Shown here: positions 17,366 through 26,506 of the stretch, in pieces
How the letters are laid out: the number at the start of each line of letters is the position of its first letter
Position numbering within the stretch: the first letter of the stretch is position 1
Origin: Pleomorphomonas sp. JP5
GTDB lineage: Bacteria > Pseudomonadota > Alphaproteobacteria > Rhizobiales > Pleomorphomonadaceae
DNA length: 64,000 nt
Direction of reading: 5' to 3'
NCBI RefSeq assembly: GCF_023721815.1
Contig: NZ_JAMDLI010000002.1
Location: 186,001 to 250,000, forward strand
Translations under genes and position numbers: made by a program
Notes under the pieces: model-generated
Seen by the model: only the letters and a program-made list of their open reading frames with translations
Told to the model about the DNA's origin: nothing
Databases searched by the model: none

Positions 17366-18682
17366 TTAGCCATCGACCCGTTCGATCACCGGCGAGCCGG
17401 GCTCCGGCCGGTCACCCAGACGGTAGGCGGCGACAAGGGCAGCCGAGGCCGCATCGGCGGCAGCGTCGCTTGCCGCGTGGACGAAGCCGATTGGATGGTC
17501 TTGCCCGACATCCTGGCCAAGGCCGGCCAGGGCCGAAAAGCCGACGGAGGGGTCGATGGCGTCCTGCGGGCGCGTTCGGCCGCCGCCGAGCCCGACAACC
17601 GCCACGCCGATCGCCCTCGCATCGATGGCGGAAACGGTCCCCGCCTGCGGTGGGTATACCGGCCTCACCACCGGCGCCTTGACGAGATAGCTGTCGGCCT
17701 TGGTGACGAAATCGATCGGCCCGCCCAGCGCACTGACCATGCTGCCGAAAATCTCCGCGGCCCGCCCCGAGGTGAAAGCCTCCTCGACCGCCACCCGCGC
17801 TTCAGCGAGGTCGGGCCTGAGGCCACCGATCACCAGCATTTCGGCCGACAGTGCGACCGTCACCTCCCACATGCGCGGATCGATGCGCTTGCCTGTGAGA
17901 AAATCGACAGCGAGCTGAACTTCCAGCGCGTTGCCGGCGGCGGTTCCGAGCGGCTCGTTCATGTCGGTAATCAGGCCGACGGTCGGAAGGCCGGCGCCGT
18001 TTGCCACGTGCACAAGGCTCTCGGCCAGGGCACGCGAGTCCTCGAGCGTCGCCATGAAGGCGCCGGTGCCTGTCTTGACGTCGAGCACCAGCCCATGAAG
18101 GCCGGCCGCGAGCTTCTTGGACAGGATGGATGCCGTGATGAGGTCGATGCTCTCAACCGTGCCGGTGACGTCGCGGATGGCGTACACCCGCTTGTCGGCA
18201 GGCGCGAGATCCGAGGTCTGGCCGATGACAGCGCAGCCGACCTCGCGCACCACCTTGCGAAACAGCTCGTTGTCCGGCTGCGTCTTGTAGCCCGGTACCG
18301 CGTCGAGCTTGTCGAGGGTGCCGCCGGTGTGGCCCAGGCCCCGACCGGAGATCATCGGCACATAACCGCCGCAGGCAGCGATGGCCGGTGCGAGCATCAG
18401 CGACACGGTGTCGCCGATACCGCCGGTCGAGTGCTTGTCGAGCGCCGGACCAGGCAAGTCCGACCAATCAAGCACGGTGCCGGAATCGCGCATGGCAAGC
18501 GTCAGCGCCACCCGCTCATCAATGGTCATGCCCCGAAAGAACGTAGCCATGGCGAAGGCCGCCACCTGCCCCTCGGTGACCGAGCCGGCCGTCAGCCCTT
18601 CGACCATGAAGGCGATTTCTTCCCGGCTGAGCACGGCGCCGTCGCGCTTGCGACGAATGATTTCCTGCGGCAGGAAGCTCAT
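17366..18682 (-). CDS. deoA: Thymidine phosphorylase
   Basis: 438 residues. N-terminal helical domain with [20 protein letters not shown], the phosphate-binding [13 protein letters not shown], and the substrate-region [12 protein letters not shown]; a PYNP C-terminal domain closes the protein. It phosphorolyses thymidine and deoxyuridine to base plus deoxyribose 1-phosphate. Its start overlaps the stop of the PNP gene by 4 bp (ATGA), showing translational coupling. The 86 bp between deoA and deoB hold no recognisable gene. Confidence 0.96.
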   Translation of the reverse strand: MSFLPQEIIRRKRDGAVLSREEIAFMVEGLTAGSVTEGQVAAFAMATFFRGMTIDERVALTLAMRDSGTVLDWSDLPGPALDKHSTGGIGDTVSLMLAPAIAACGGYVPMISGRGLGHTGGTLDKLDAVPGYKTQPDNELFRKVVREVGCAVIGQTSDLAPADKRVYAIRDVTGTVESIDLITASILSKKLAAGLHGLVLDVKTGTGAFMATLEDSRALAESLVHVANGAGLPTVGLITDMNEPLGTAAGNALEVQLAVDFLTGKRIDPRMWEVTVALSAEMLVIGGLRPDLAEARVAVEEAFTSGRAAEIFGSMVSALGGPIDFVTKADSYLVKAPVVRPVYPPQAGTVSAIDARAIGVAVVGLGGGRTRPQDAIDPSVGFSALAGLGQDVGQDHPIGFVHAASDAAADAASAALVAAYRLGDRPEPGSPVIERVDG

Positions 18683-19500
18683 GAGGAGGCTCCATAGGCT
18701 GCGATGACGCGCGGCAGCATGCGGCGAAGCTTGTCGGCTCCCTTCGGCGCCGCCTCCTTGACCTCTTCGTGGCTGAGCTCCTGGTCGGTGAGCCCGGCTG
18801 CGGGGTTGGTCACGGTGGAAACGGCGGCCACTTCGAGACCCATGTAACGGGCGAGGATCACCTCCGGCACCGTCGACATGCCGACAGCGTCGCCGCCCAG
18901 GATCTTGGCGGCGCGGATTTCGGCCGGGGTCTCGAAGGACGGGCCGGTGAACCAGACATAGACGCCCGAATGCAGCGTGATGCCCTCGGCGGCGGCGGCC
19001 TCGCGGAACAGCTTCTGAAGCCGCAGGTCATAGGCCTGCGACATGCCGACGAAGCGCTCGTCGCCCAGCTCGCCGACCAGCGGATTGGACCCGGTGAAGT
19101 TGATGTGATCGGTGATCAGCATCAGCTCGCCCGGCCCGACCTCAAGATGCAGGCCACCAGCAGCATTGGTCAGGATGACCGCCTTGCAGCCGATCAGCTT
19201 CAGCACCTCGATCGGCGTCTTCATGACGGCCGCTTCGCCGTGCTCATAGTAATGAGCGCGACCGGACAGGACCGCCACCGGTTGGCCGGCAATGCGGCCG
19301 ATGACCAGCTCGCCCTTGTGACTGGAGACGGTGGACACCGGGAAGCCGGGCAGGTCCGCGAAGGAGAAGCGGACCGCGTCCTCGACGCTATCGGCGAACG
19401 AGCCGAGGCCGGAGCCAAGCACCATGCCGACGACCGGCTTCAGATCCGTCTTGGAGGCGATCATCGCCGCCGCGCGGGCACCGTTGGAAATCTCGGACAT
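18679..19500 (-). CDS. punA: Purine-nucleoside phosphorylase (trimeric, PunA/XapA type)
   Basis: 273 residues. Phosphate-binding [28 protein letters not shown] and the specificity segment [22 protein letters not shown] followed by TNPAAG mark the trimeric PNP family that prefers 6-oxopurine nucleosides. It splits inosine and guanosine (and deoxy forms) into base and pentose 1-phosphate, downstream of Add and upstream of DeoB in the pathway. It follows cdd by only 6 bp. Confidence 0.94.
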   Translation of the reverse strand: MSEISNGARAAAMIASKTDLKPVVGMVLGSGLGSFADSVEDAVRFSFADLPGFPVSTVSSHKGELVIGRIAGQPVAVLSGRAHYYEHGEAAVMKTPIEVLKLIGCKAVILTNAAGGLHLEVGPGELMLITDHINFTGSNPLVGELGDERFVGMSQAYDLRLQKLFREAAAAEGITLHSGVYVWFTGPSFETPAEIRAAKILGGDAVGMSTVPEVILARYMGLEVAAVSTVTNPAAGLTDQELSHEEVKEAAPKGADKLRRMLPRVIAAYGASS

Positions 19501-19506
19501 GTTCGT

Positions 19507-19926
19507 TCACTCCTCAAGAACGAATCCGGCCGGCAACAACTCGGCCATCGTGAAACGCTGGCTGGCGCCCTCGGGATCGGCAGCCCAAACCTCTGTGGAC
19601 GGTGAAGCCGCGAACTCCATGAGACGCTGGCGACACCCCCCGCAAGGCGTGCAGAAGCGTCCGCCCGGCACGCGCTCTCCGTCAATGCGGTTTGCCACGA
19701 CCACGGCGCGGACGATGCGCTTGGCGCCGCCCATCACCAGATGGCCGATGGCTGTCGTCTCGGCGCACCACCCTTCCGGGAAGGACGCGTTCTCGACGTT
19801 GCAACCGGCGTAGATGTTGCCATCGTCGGCGAGCAGCGCCGCACCGACGGCATAGTTGGAATAGGGCGCGTGCGCCTTGGCCCGGGCGGCGCTGGCCGCT
19901 GCGAACAGCCTGTCGAAATCGGCCAT
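19507..19926 (-). CDS. cdd: Cytidine deaminase
   Basis: 139 residues from the ATG at 19926; this start directly follows the permease stop (TGAGATG). Zinc site: WCAETTAIGH (C-A-E, Zn ligand and catalytic Glu) and TPCGGCRQRL (PCxxC). YSNYAVGAALLADDG and GCNVENASFPEG are substrate-binding motifs of the small tetrameric class. Converts cytidine and deoxycytidine to uridine and deoxyuridine inside the salvage pathway. Confidence 0.96.
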   Translation of the reverse strand: MADFDRLFAAASAARAKAHAPYSNYAVGAALLADDGNIYAGCNVENASFPEGWCAETTAIGHLVMGGAKRIVRAVVVANRIDGERVPGGRFCTPCGGCRQRLMEFAASPSTEVWAADPEGASQRFTMAELLPAGFVLEE

Positions 19927-19927
19927 C

Positions 19928-20896
19928 TCACCGCTCCTTGACGTAAGGCACGCCACCGGCCTTCGGCGGCCGGGCCACGCCGATGAAACCAGCGAGCAGA
20001 ACACAGGTCAGCACATAGGGCAGTGCCTGGAAGATCTGAACCGGAACCTCACCGATACCCGGCACACTCTTGCCCTGCATGAAGTTGGCGAATGCGTCGA
20101 GGAAGCCGAACAGCAGACAGGCCAGCATCACCGGCACCGGCCGCCACTTGGCGAAGATCAACGCGGCCAATGCGATGTAGCCCTTGCCCGCCGACATGTC
20201 CTTCACGAACCCTGCCGACTGGGCGATGGCGAGATAAGTGCCTGCGAAACCGCAGAGAATGCCGGCACACACGGTGGCGCGATAGCGCAGGAAGGTCACC
20301 GAAATGCCAGCGGTGTCGACGGCGCCCGGGTTCTCGCCCACGGCACGCAGACGCAGGCCGAAGCGAGTGCGATAGAGCACCCACCAGGAAGCCGGCACCG
20401 CGATGAAGGCGAGGTAGGTCAGGATGTTGTGGCCGGAAATGACGTTGGCATAGAAGCGGCCCAGAAAGCCCGTATCCCGCAGCTGATCGGCATAGGGAAA
20501 GACGATCTCGGTAAAGCGGGCCGAGGCGGCCAGCGGCGGCGTTCGCCCCCCCTGACTGAACCAGGCCTGCCCGAGAACCGCGGTAAGGCCCGACGCCAGG
20601 AAGTTGATGGCGACGCCCGACACGATCTGGTTGCCGCGATTGGTGATCGAGGCGAAGCCGTGAACCAATGAGATCAACACCGACACGGTGATGCCGGCGA
20701 GAAGACCGAGCCAGGGCGAGCCGGTCATGAAGGCGGCAACGGCCGCCGCGAAGGCCGAAAAGAGCATCTTGCCTTCGAGGCCGATGTCGAACACGCCGGC
20801 CCGTTCGGTGAACAAACCCGCCAGCGCGGTGAAGATCAGCGGGATCGACAGACGAATGGTCGAGCCGAGGATCGAGATGAGGTCGAGGTTTTCCAT
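19928..20896 (-). CDS. Nucleoside ABC transporter permease (NupQ/YufQ type)
   Basis: 322 residues, about eight to nine hydrophobic segments. Belongs to the BPD_transp_2 (RbsC-like) permeases, with FTALAGLFTERAGVFDIGLEGKML, GMxxx-type GSPWLGLLAGI and the coupling region RTRFGLRLRAVGENPGAVDTAGI. It is the second of two permeases in the BMP-type cassette; the downstream cdd-to-upp genes indicate nucleosides as substrate. Start ATG at 20896, 10 bp after the preceding permease stop. Confidence 0.9.
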   Translation of the reverse strand: MENLDLISILGSTIRLSIPLIFTALAGLFTERAGVFDIGLEGKMLFSAFAAAVAAFMTGSPWLGLLAGITVSVLISLVHGFASITNRGNQIVSGVAINFLASGLTAVLGQAWFSQGGRTPPLAASARFTEIVFPYADQLRDTGFLGRFYANVISGHNILTYLAFIAVPASWWVLYRTRFGLRLRAVGENPGAVDTAGISVTFLRYRATVCAGILCGFAGTYLAIAQSAGFVKDMSAGKGYIALAALIFAKWRPVPVMLACLLFGFLDAFANFMQGKSVPGIGEVPVQIFQALPYVLTCVLLAGFIGVARPPKAGGVPYVKER

Positions 20897-20906
20897 TGAT
20901 CCCTCC

Positions 20907-22010
20907 TCAAGCCTTGCCGAACCGCTGCCAGACCCGGACGATGGCCGGTCGGAACAGGTATTCGAGGGCGCCGGCGAACAGGATCACCAGACCCTGGATA
21001 ACGACGATCATGTCGCGGGTGATCTTCGGCATGTCGAACGACAGGGCATCGCCGCCCTGATAGAGCACGCCGAACAGGATGGCGGCGAGCACGATGCCGA
21101 TCGGATGGCTGCGCCCCATCAGCGACACTGCGATGCCAACGAAGCCGGCGCCACCGACGAACTCCACCTGCAGGCGGGCCGAGGCGCCGAGCACCGGGTT
21201 GAGCGCCATCATGCCGGCGAGGCCGCCGGAGATCAGCATGGTGATGATCACCGTCTTCACATAGGGAATGCCGGCGTAGATGGCGGCCGTCGGGCTGGCG
21301 CCAAGGGTGCGGATCTCATAGCCGAGCTTGGTCCGCCAGATCAGTACCCAGACCACGAAGCACATGACCAGCGCGATGAGGAACGACACGTTGAACGGCG
21401 CCGCCCCGATCTTGCCGCCGAACAGCGCGATCAGCCAGTCGAGCTTGGGCAGCTGGCCACCTTCGAGGAAAACGCGCGTTTCCGGCGCCATCTTGCCCGG
21501 CACGATCAGCACGTGGACGAGCACGTAGACCATCATCGCCGCGCCGATGAAGTTGAACATGATGGTAGTGATGACGATATGGCTGCCGCGCTTGGCCTGC
21601 AGCCATGCCGGGATCAACGCCCAGGCGGCGCCGAAGATCGCGGCGCCGACCACGGCGAACGGCATTGTCACGTACCAGGGCACATAGTGATCGAGAGCCA
21701 GCGAGGCGAGCGCCGCGCCCAGGCCGCCGACATAGGCCTGGCCTTCCGAGCCGATGTTGAACAGGCCGGCATGATAGGCGACGGCCACCGACAGGCCGGT
21801 GAAAATGAAGTTGGTGGCGTAGTAGAGCGTGAAGCCTATGCCCTCGCCATTGCCGAGGGCGCCCTGCAACAGCAGCGTCACGGCATCGAGCGGGCTTTCG
21901 CCGATGAACCAGACGACGACGCCTGAGATCAGGAAGGCGACAACGAGGTTGAGGAACGGCATCAGGCCGTAGGTGATCCAGTTGGGAAGCGGTACGGACG
22001 CGGTGCTCAT
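20907..22010 (-). CDS. Nucleoside ABC transporter permease (NupP/YufP type)
   Basis: 367 residues from the ATG at 22010, chosen over an in-frame start at 22028 because GAGG lies at the usual distance. It has about nine hydrophobic segments and the family features ALGNGEGIGFTLYYATNFIFTGLSVAVAYHAGLFNIGSEGQ... (split here across helices) and RTKLGYEIRTLGASPTAAIYAGI as the ATPase-coupling loop. Forms a heterodimer channel with the neighbouring permease. Start overlaps nothing; the ATPase stop is 8 bp upstream. Confidence 0.9.
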   Translation of the reverse strand: MSTASVPLPNWITYGLMPFLNLVVAFLISGVVVWFIGESPLDAVTLLLQGALGNGEGIGFTLYYATNFIFTGLSVAVAYHAGLFNIGSEGQAYVGGLGAALASLALDHYVPWYVTMPFAVVGAAIFGAAWALIPAWLQAKRGSHIVITTIMFNFIGAAMMVYVLVHVLIVPGKMAPETRVFLEGGQLPKLDWLIALFGGKIGAAPFNVSFLIALVMCFVVWVLIWRTKLGYEIRTLGASPTAAIYAGIPYVKTVIITMLISGGLAGMMALNPVLGASARLQVEFVGGAGFVGIAVSLMGRSHPIGIVLAAILFGVLYQGGDALSFDMPKITRDMIVVIQGLVILFAGALEYLFRPAIVRVWQRFGKA

Positions 22011-22017
22011 CTCGGCC

Positions 22018-23541
22018 TCACGCGGCAATGCCGGCCATCATCAGGCCGAGTGTCTGTTCACCGGTATCCGGCGTCTTTTCGCCAACCACATGGCCGGCGA
22101 ACATCACGAGGATGCGGTCTGAAAGCGAGCGAATCTCGTCGAGTTCCACCGAAACCAGGAGCACCGCCTTGCCGGCGTCGCGCATGGCGATCAGCCGGCG
22201 ATGGATGAACTCGATGGCGCCGATGTCGACGCCACGCGTCGGCTGTCCCACCACAAGAAGCGCCGGATCGCGTTCGATTTCTCGGGCGACGACGATCTTC
22301 TGCTGGTTGCCGCCGGAAAAATTGGCGGTCTTGAGCCGGCAGTTGGGTGGGCGGATGTCATACTTCTCGATCTTGGTCTTGGCATCCTCCCGACAGGCGT
22401 CGAGATCGAGCAGCGGACCCCGGCCGTAGCGGGCATCGCGATGATAGCCGAGAACCGAGTTCTCGCTTTCCTCGAACCCCAGCACGAGGCCCATGTGATG
22501 ACGGTCCTCGGGAATATGACCGAGACCGAGCGCCCTAAGGCGGGCGGAATCGAAACCGGTGACCGGCTTGCCGTGGAACAGGATCTCGCCGGAGGTTGGC
22601 TTGCGGATTCCGGTGATCGCCTCGAGAAGCTCCGACTGGCCGTTGCCGGCAACACCCGCGATGCCGACCACCTCGCCGGCGCGGACGTCGAAGGAGACGT
22701 TGTCGACCATGGTTACGCCGCGACCGTCCTTCACGGTGAGGTTGCGAACCGACAGCACGATGTCGCTCGGCGCCGCCGGCCCTTTCTCGACGTGCAGCAG
22801 GACGCGGCGACCGACCATAAGTTCGGCAAGCTCTTCGACCGTCGTCTCGGTGGTGCGACGGGTCGCCACCATCTCGCCGCGTCGCATGACCGAGACGGTG
22901 TCGGTAATGGCCATGATCTCGCGGAGCTTGTGGGTGATGAGAACGATGGTCTTGCCCTGATCGCGCAGCACACCGAGGATCTTGAACAGGTGGTCCGCCT
23001 CGGCCGGCGTCAGCACGCCCGTAGGCTCGTCGAGGATCAGGATCTCGGCGCCGCGATAGAGTGCCTTCAGGATCTCGACACGCTGCTGCAAACCGACCGG
23101 CAGCTCTTCGATGATCGCGTCGGGATCGACCTCGAGCCCGTAGTCGGCTTCAAGACGCTTCAGCGCCGACCGCGCCTCGGAAACGCCGCCACCGAGCAGC
23201 GCGCCACCTTCGACGCCGAGGATGACGTTCTCGAGCACGGAGAAATTCTCGACCAGCATGAAATGCTGGTGGACCATGCCGATGCCGGCGGTAATGGCCG
23301 CCTGGCTGTCATCGATCACGGTCGTCTCGCCATTGATGCGGATTGACCCGGCGTCGGCATGGTAGAAGCCGTAGAGGATCGACATCAGTGTCGACTTGCC
23401 GGCGCCATTTTCGCCGATGATGCCGTGGATCGAGCCCTTGGCAACGGTGAGGTTGATGTTCTTGTTGGCGTGGACGGCGCCAAATTTCTTGTCGATGCCG
23501 ATCAGTTCGATGGCGGGCGCTGCGGTCGGTGTTGGGCTCAC
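22018..23541 (-). CDS. Nucleoside ABC transporter ATP-binding protein, two ABC domains
   Basis: 507 residues from the GTG at 23541. The frame also has a TTG at 23574, but that codon lies inside the terminator hairpin after the BMP gene and has no ribosome site, so GTG is preferred (GGAG upstream). Domain 1 has Walker A IIGENGAGKSTLMSILYG and Walker B ILILDEPTGVLTP; domain 2 has a degenerate Walker A GIAGVAGNGQSELLEAI, signature LKTANFSGGNQQKIVVARE and VVGQPTRGVDIGA. This asymmetric layout is typical of the RbsA/YufO family. Confidence 0.93.
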   Translation of the reverse strand: MSPTPTAAPAIELIGIDKKFGAVHANKNINLTVAKGSIHGIIGENGAGKSTLMSILYGFYHADAGSIRINGETTVIDDSQAAITAGIGMVHQHFMLVENFSVLENVILGVEGGALLGGGVSEARSALKRLEADYGLEVDPDAIIEELPVGLQQRVEILKALYRGAEILILDEPTGVLTPAEADHLFKILGVLRDQGKTIVLITHKLREIMAITDTVSVMRRGEMVATRRTTETTVEELAELMVGRRVLLHVEKGPAAPSDIVLSVRNLTVKDGRGVTMVDNVSFDVRAGEVVGIAGVAGNGQSELLEAITGIRKPTSGEILFHGKPVTGFDSARLRALGLGHIPEDRHHMGLVLGFEESENSVLGYHRDARYGRGPLLDLDACREDAKTKIEKYDIRPPNCRLKTANFSGGNQQKIVVAREIERDPALLVVGQPTRGVDIGAIEFIHRRLIAMRDAGKAVLLVSVELDEIRSLSDRILVMFAGHVVGEKTPDTGEQTLGLMMAGIAA

Positions 23542-23562
23542 GGCTTGACGGCTCCGGATACG

Positions 23563-23607
23563 AAAAAGGCGCAAGGCACGCCCGAAGAACCGGCCATGCC
23601 TTGCGCC
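23563..23607 (-). terminator. Intrinsic terminator/attenuator between the BMP gene and the ABC ATPase gene
   Basis: On the minus strand an 11-bp stem (complement of 23597-23607 pairing with complement of 23568-23578) is followed by five T (A-run 23563-23567). The 18-base loop has a smaller CCG/CGG hairpin. It lies 16 bp past the BMP stop. Such partial terminators behind binding-protein genes allow more binding protein than membrane components. Confidence 0.85.
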
Positions 23608-23622
23608 CTCATGACGGTGAGA

Positions 23623-24618
23623 TCACTTCGGGCAGGAGTTGTCCGACATGTAGTCGTGCACCTTGACCGCGCCGGAGACGATGTCGGTCTTGGCCTTCTC
23701 GACCGCCGCCAGGATTTCCGGCGTGATCAGAGGCTTGTTGTTGTCGTCATAGGCCCAGGCCACGCCGTCTTCCTTGATGCCCAGCGCCTGCACGCCAGCC
23801 GTGAACTTGTCGGTCTTGGCGTCAGTGAAGGCGTTGTAAACGGCGAGGTCGACACGCTTGACCATCGAGGTCAGCACCGAACCCGGATGCAGGTAGTTCT
23901 GGTTGCTGTCGACGCCGATGGAATACTTGCCCTGGTCGGCAGCGGTCTGCAACACGCCGATGCCCGAAGCGCCGGCTGCCGCGTAGATGACGTCCACGCC
24001 CTGGTCGATCTGGCCCTTGGCGAGCTCGCCGCCGCGCACGGGATCGCTCCAGGCAGCGCCGGTGGTGCCGACGTAGTTCTGGAGCACGTCATTGCCGGCC
24101 TTGGCCGCACGGGCGCCCTGCTCGTAACCGCACTCGAACTTGCGGATCAGCGGAATGTCCATGCCGCCGACGAAGCCGACCTTGCCGGTCTTCGAGAACA
24201 GGCCGGCAACGGTGCCGACAAGGTAGGAGCCCTCTTCTTCCTTGTAGACCACCGAACGAACGTTCGGCTTGTCCACGACGGCGTCGACGATGACGAACTT
24301 GGTGTCGGGGAACTCGGTCGCGACCTTCTCGATGGCCGAGGTCCAGGCAAACGAGACAGCCACCACCGGGTTGAAGCCCTTGGAGGCAAAGTTGCGGATC
24401 GCCTGCTCACCCTGGGTGTCGCCGGTCGGCTCGAAGTCGCGATATTCGATACCGGTCTCGGCCTTGAACTTCTCCGCGCCGCCGTAGGCCGCCTCGTTGA
24501 AGGACTTGTCGAACTTGCCACCGGTGCCATAGACGAGCGCCGGCTTGACGTCCGCGGCCATGGCCGTGCTCGTCAGCATGGCTGCGACAAAGGTAGCGCC
24601 GATCAGTTTGTTGATCAT
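23623..24618 (-). CDS. BMP-family ABC transporter substrate-binding protein (nucleoside)
   Basis: 331 residues from the ATG at 24618 (GAGGAA 5 bases upstream). Signal peptide ending TSTAMAAD, then the Bmp/Med fold: KPALVYGTGGKFDKSFNEAAYGGAEKF, RNFASKGFNPVVAVSFAW, YLVGTVAGLFSKTGKVGFVGGMDIPL and DVIYAAAGASGIGVLQ. Unlike Gram-positive homologues (lipoproteins) it has no lipobox Cys and should be soluble periplasmic. It leads the ten-gene salvage cluster and very likely binds purine and pyrimidine nucleosides. Confidence 0.93.
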   Translation of the reverse strand: MINKLIGATFVAAMLTSTAMAADVKPALVYGTGGKFDKSFNEAAYGGAEKFKAETGIEYRDFEPTGDTQGEQAIRNFASKGFNPVVAVSFAWTSAIEKVATEFPDTKFVIVDAVVDKPNVRSVVYKEEEGSYLVGTVAGLFSKTGKVGFVGGMDIPLIRKFECGYEQGARAAKAGNDVLQNYVGTTGAAWSDPVRGGELAKGQIDQGVDVIYAAAGASGIGVLQTAADQGKYSIGVDSNQNYLHPGSVLTSMVKRVDLAVYNAFTDAKTDKFTAGVQALGIKEDGVAWAYDDNNKPLITPEILAAVEKAKTDIVSGAVKVHDYMSDNSCPK

Positions 24619-24750
24619 CGTGTTCCTCACCCCTTTTGGAAGGAGCCCCCGTTCGGGCTGGTCGGCGAAGGGAACCCCAATATGCCCCTCCCCCGAGTGG
24701 CGATTACCTAAGCATGCTTTCTACGCATTTGCATCGTCTTTCTTGCGTTT

Positions 24751-24766
24751 TTGACCAAATGGACAA
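24751..24766. promoter_or_regulatory. RutR-like operator palindrome upstream of the nucleoside operon
   Basis: TTGACCA (24751-24757), AA, TGGACAA (24760-24766): one mismatch from the perfect palindrome TTGACCA-NN-TGGTCAA known for the TetR-family regulator RutR. It lies 133 bp upstream of the BMP start. The 423-bp divergent region 24619-25041 holds no gene I can recognise; a clear -35/-10 pair was not resolved. A pyrimidine- or purine-responsive TetR repressor would fit the operon, but none is encoded in the window. Confidence 0.55.
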
Positions 24767-25041
24767 TATTGATGCACAACGCTTTCGGTGGAGGCATACG
24801 CTGCCAGATAACGCGCCAACGCTGGCCAAAACCGGCCGCCGATCCGTCTACCGACATCGTCTCATGCCAAGCCGCCCCGTCGCTCGCCGCTTCGACATTG
24901 CGTGTTTGTCCGTAGAAAAGATGGATAACGATCCCCCAGAAGCCGAATTTTCCCTCGGGCGAAGCGCAAAACCGATACCGTTTCAGGGGGAAAGGCGCTA
25001 AGAGCGTGCCCAGCGAAATCCCTACTGCACCGAAGGATACG

Positions 25042-25467
25042 ATGACCGCGCCCATCGCAACTTCCATCGCCCCGGCCATTGCGCTCGTCGCCCACGACGC
25101 CAAAAAGGACGAGATGGTCACCTTCGCCCGCACTCACGAGCGGCGGCTGTCCGACTTCCGCCTGTTCGCCACCGGCACAACTGGCGGCAGGATCCGGGAA
25201 GCCTGCCCCGCCCTCGACGTCACCCGCCTCAAGAGCGGCCCGCTCGGCGGGGACCAGCAGATTGGCGCCATGATCGCCGAGGGACGCCTCAGCGGCCTCA
25301 TCTTCTTCATCGATCCGCTGTCACCCATGCCGCACGACGTCGACGTCAAGGCGCTCACCCGCCTGTCGGTCGTCTACGATATTCCGATGGCCCTCAACCG
25401 CGCGACGGCGGAGTTGCTGATCCGCGCCGACGGTTTTGCTCCCCTCTCCCCCGTTTCCTCCGACTGA
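25042..25467 (+). CDS. mgsA: Methylglyoxal synthase
   Basis: 141 residues from the ATG at 25042 (AAGGA upstream); an in-frame GTG at 25006 would add 12 residues. Motifs: [27 protein letters not shown], the catalytic Asp in [12 protein letters not shown], and [28 protein letters not shown]. It converts dihydroxyacetone phosphate to methylglyoxal, bypassing lower glycolysis when phosphate is short. It precedes glk by 12 bp, so both are probably on one transcript. The detoxifying gloB lies 20 kb away. Confidence 0.95.
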   Translation: MTAPIATSIAPAIALVAHDAKKDEMVTFARTHERRLSDFRLFATGTTGGRIREACPALDVTRLKSGPLGGDQQIGAMIAEGRLSGLIFFIDPLSPMPHDVDVKALTRLSVVYDIPMALNRATAELLIRADGFAPLSPVSSD

Positions 25468-25479
25468 GCGAAGATCACG

Positions 25480-26496
25480 ATGTCCCAGAACGTTTCCAAC
25501 GTCGTCACCTTTCCGGTCCTGTTCGCCGACATCGGCGGCACCAACGCCCGCTTCGCCCTCCTTGTCGATGCCGAGGGTGAGATCCGCCACTTCGACACCG
25601 TCGAGACGCGACTCTTCCCGACCATCGAAGACGCCATCCAGGGCGCGGTGATCGATGCCGGCGCGCCGGTGCCGAAGTCGCTGGTCTTCGCGTTGGCCGG
25701 GCCGATCGGCGAAGAGAGCACGCAGCTGACCAACTGTCCCTGGGTGGTCACGCCGAAACGCCTCGTCGAGCGCTTCAAGCTCGATCACGTGATCCTGTTC
25801 AACGATTTCGAGGCGCTTGGCCTCTGCCTGCCCGGTCTGAAGGCGAAGGATCTGGTCGCCGTCGGCGGCACCCTGCCGCCAGAGCGCGGTACCAAGGTGG
25901 TGATCGGCCCCGGCACCGGCCTCGGCGCAGCAGGCCTCGTCGACGCAGCCGGCCTCTGGGTGCCGGTGCCCGGCGAAGGCGGCCACATCGACCTCGCCCC
26001 GGTGACCGCCCGCGACTACGATATCTGGCCGCATATCGAGCGAGCCGGCGGCCGGGTCACCGGCGAAACCATCATCTGCGGCTCCGGTCTCCTGCGCCTT
26101 TATCGCGCGGTCGCCGCCGCCAGCAAGGCCTTCCCGGCCTGCGACACGCCAGCCGCCGTGACCGCCGCCGCCGAGGCAGGCGACCCGATGGCCGTCGAAA
26201 CGGTTGCGCTGTTCGCCGAGCACCTCGGCCGCATCGCCGGCAACCTTGCCCTGACCTTCCTCTCCCATGGCGGCGTCTATCTGGCCGGCGGCATCGCGCC
26301 GCGCATCGTCAAGGTGTTGCAGCAGGGCGGCTTCCGCGCCGCCTTCGAGGACAAGTACCCGCATCAGGGACTGATGGCCTCGCTGCCCACGGCGATCATC
26401 GTCCACGACCGCCCGGCTCTCGCCGGCCTCGTCGATTTCGCCCGGCGCCCGGATACCTTCGGCCTTCGCCTTGACGGCCGGCACTGGCGCGGCTGA
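25480..26496 (+). CDS. glk: Glucokinase
   Basis: 338 residues. Family of bacterial glucokinases (Glk, Pfam PF02685): phosphate-binding LFADIGGTNARFALL, ILFNDFEALGLCLPG with the catalytic Asp, VIGPGTGLGAAGLV, VPVPGEGGHIDLAP, and YLAGGIAPRI near the C-terminus. Phosphorylates glucose with ATP in the cytoplasm. The coupling to mgsA places entry into glycolysis and its methylglyoxal bypass under shared control. It ends 10 bp before the convergent AsmA gene. Confidence 0.96.
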   Translation: MSQNVSNVVTFPVLFADIGGTNARFALLVDAEGEIRHFDTVETRLFPTIEDAIQGAVIDAGAPVPKSLVFALAGPIGEESTQLTNCPWVVTPKRLVERFKLDHVILFNDFEALGLCLPGLKAKDLVAVGGTLPPERGTKVVIGPGTGLGAAGLVDAAGLWVPVPGEGGHIDLAPVTARDYDIWPHIERAGGRVTGETIICGSGLLRLYRAVAAASKAFPACDTPAAVTAAAEAGDPMAVETVALFAEHLGRIAGNLALTFLSHGGVYLAGGIAPRIVKVLQQGGFRAAFEDKYPHQGLMASLPTAIIVHDRPALAGLVDFARRPDTFGLRLDGRHWRG

Positions 26497-26506
26497 GCCA
26501 TCCTCG

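Noticed and set aside
20688-21926. Long open frame on the plus strand, antisense to the two permease genes
   Set aside because: The minus-strand frames encode clear permeases with membrane helices; the antisense translation is His/Asp/Gln-rich with no motif. This is the normal shadow of high third-position GC.
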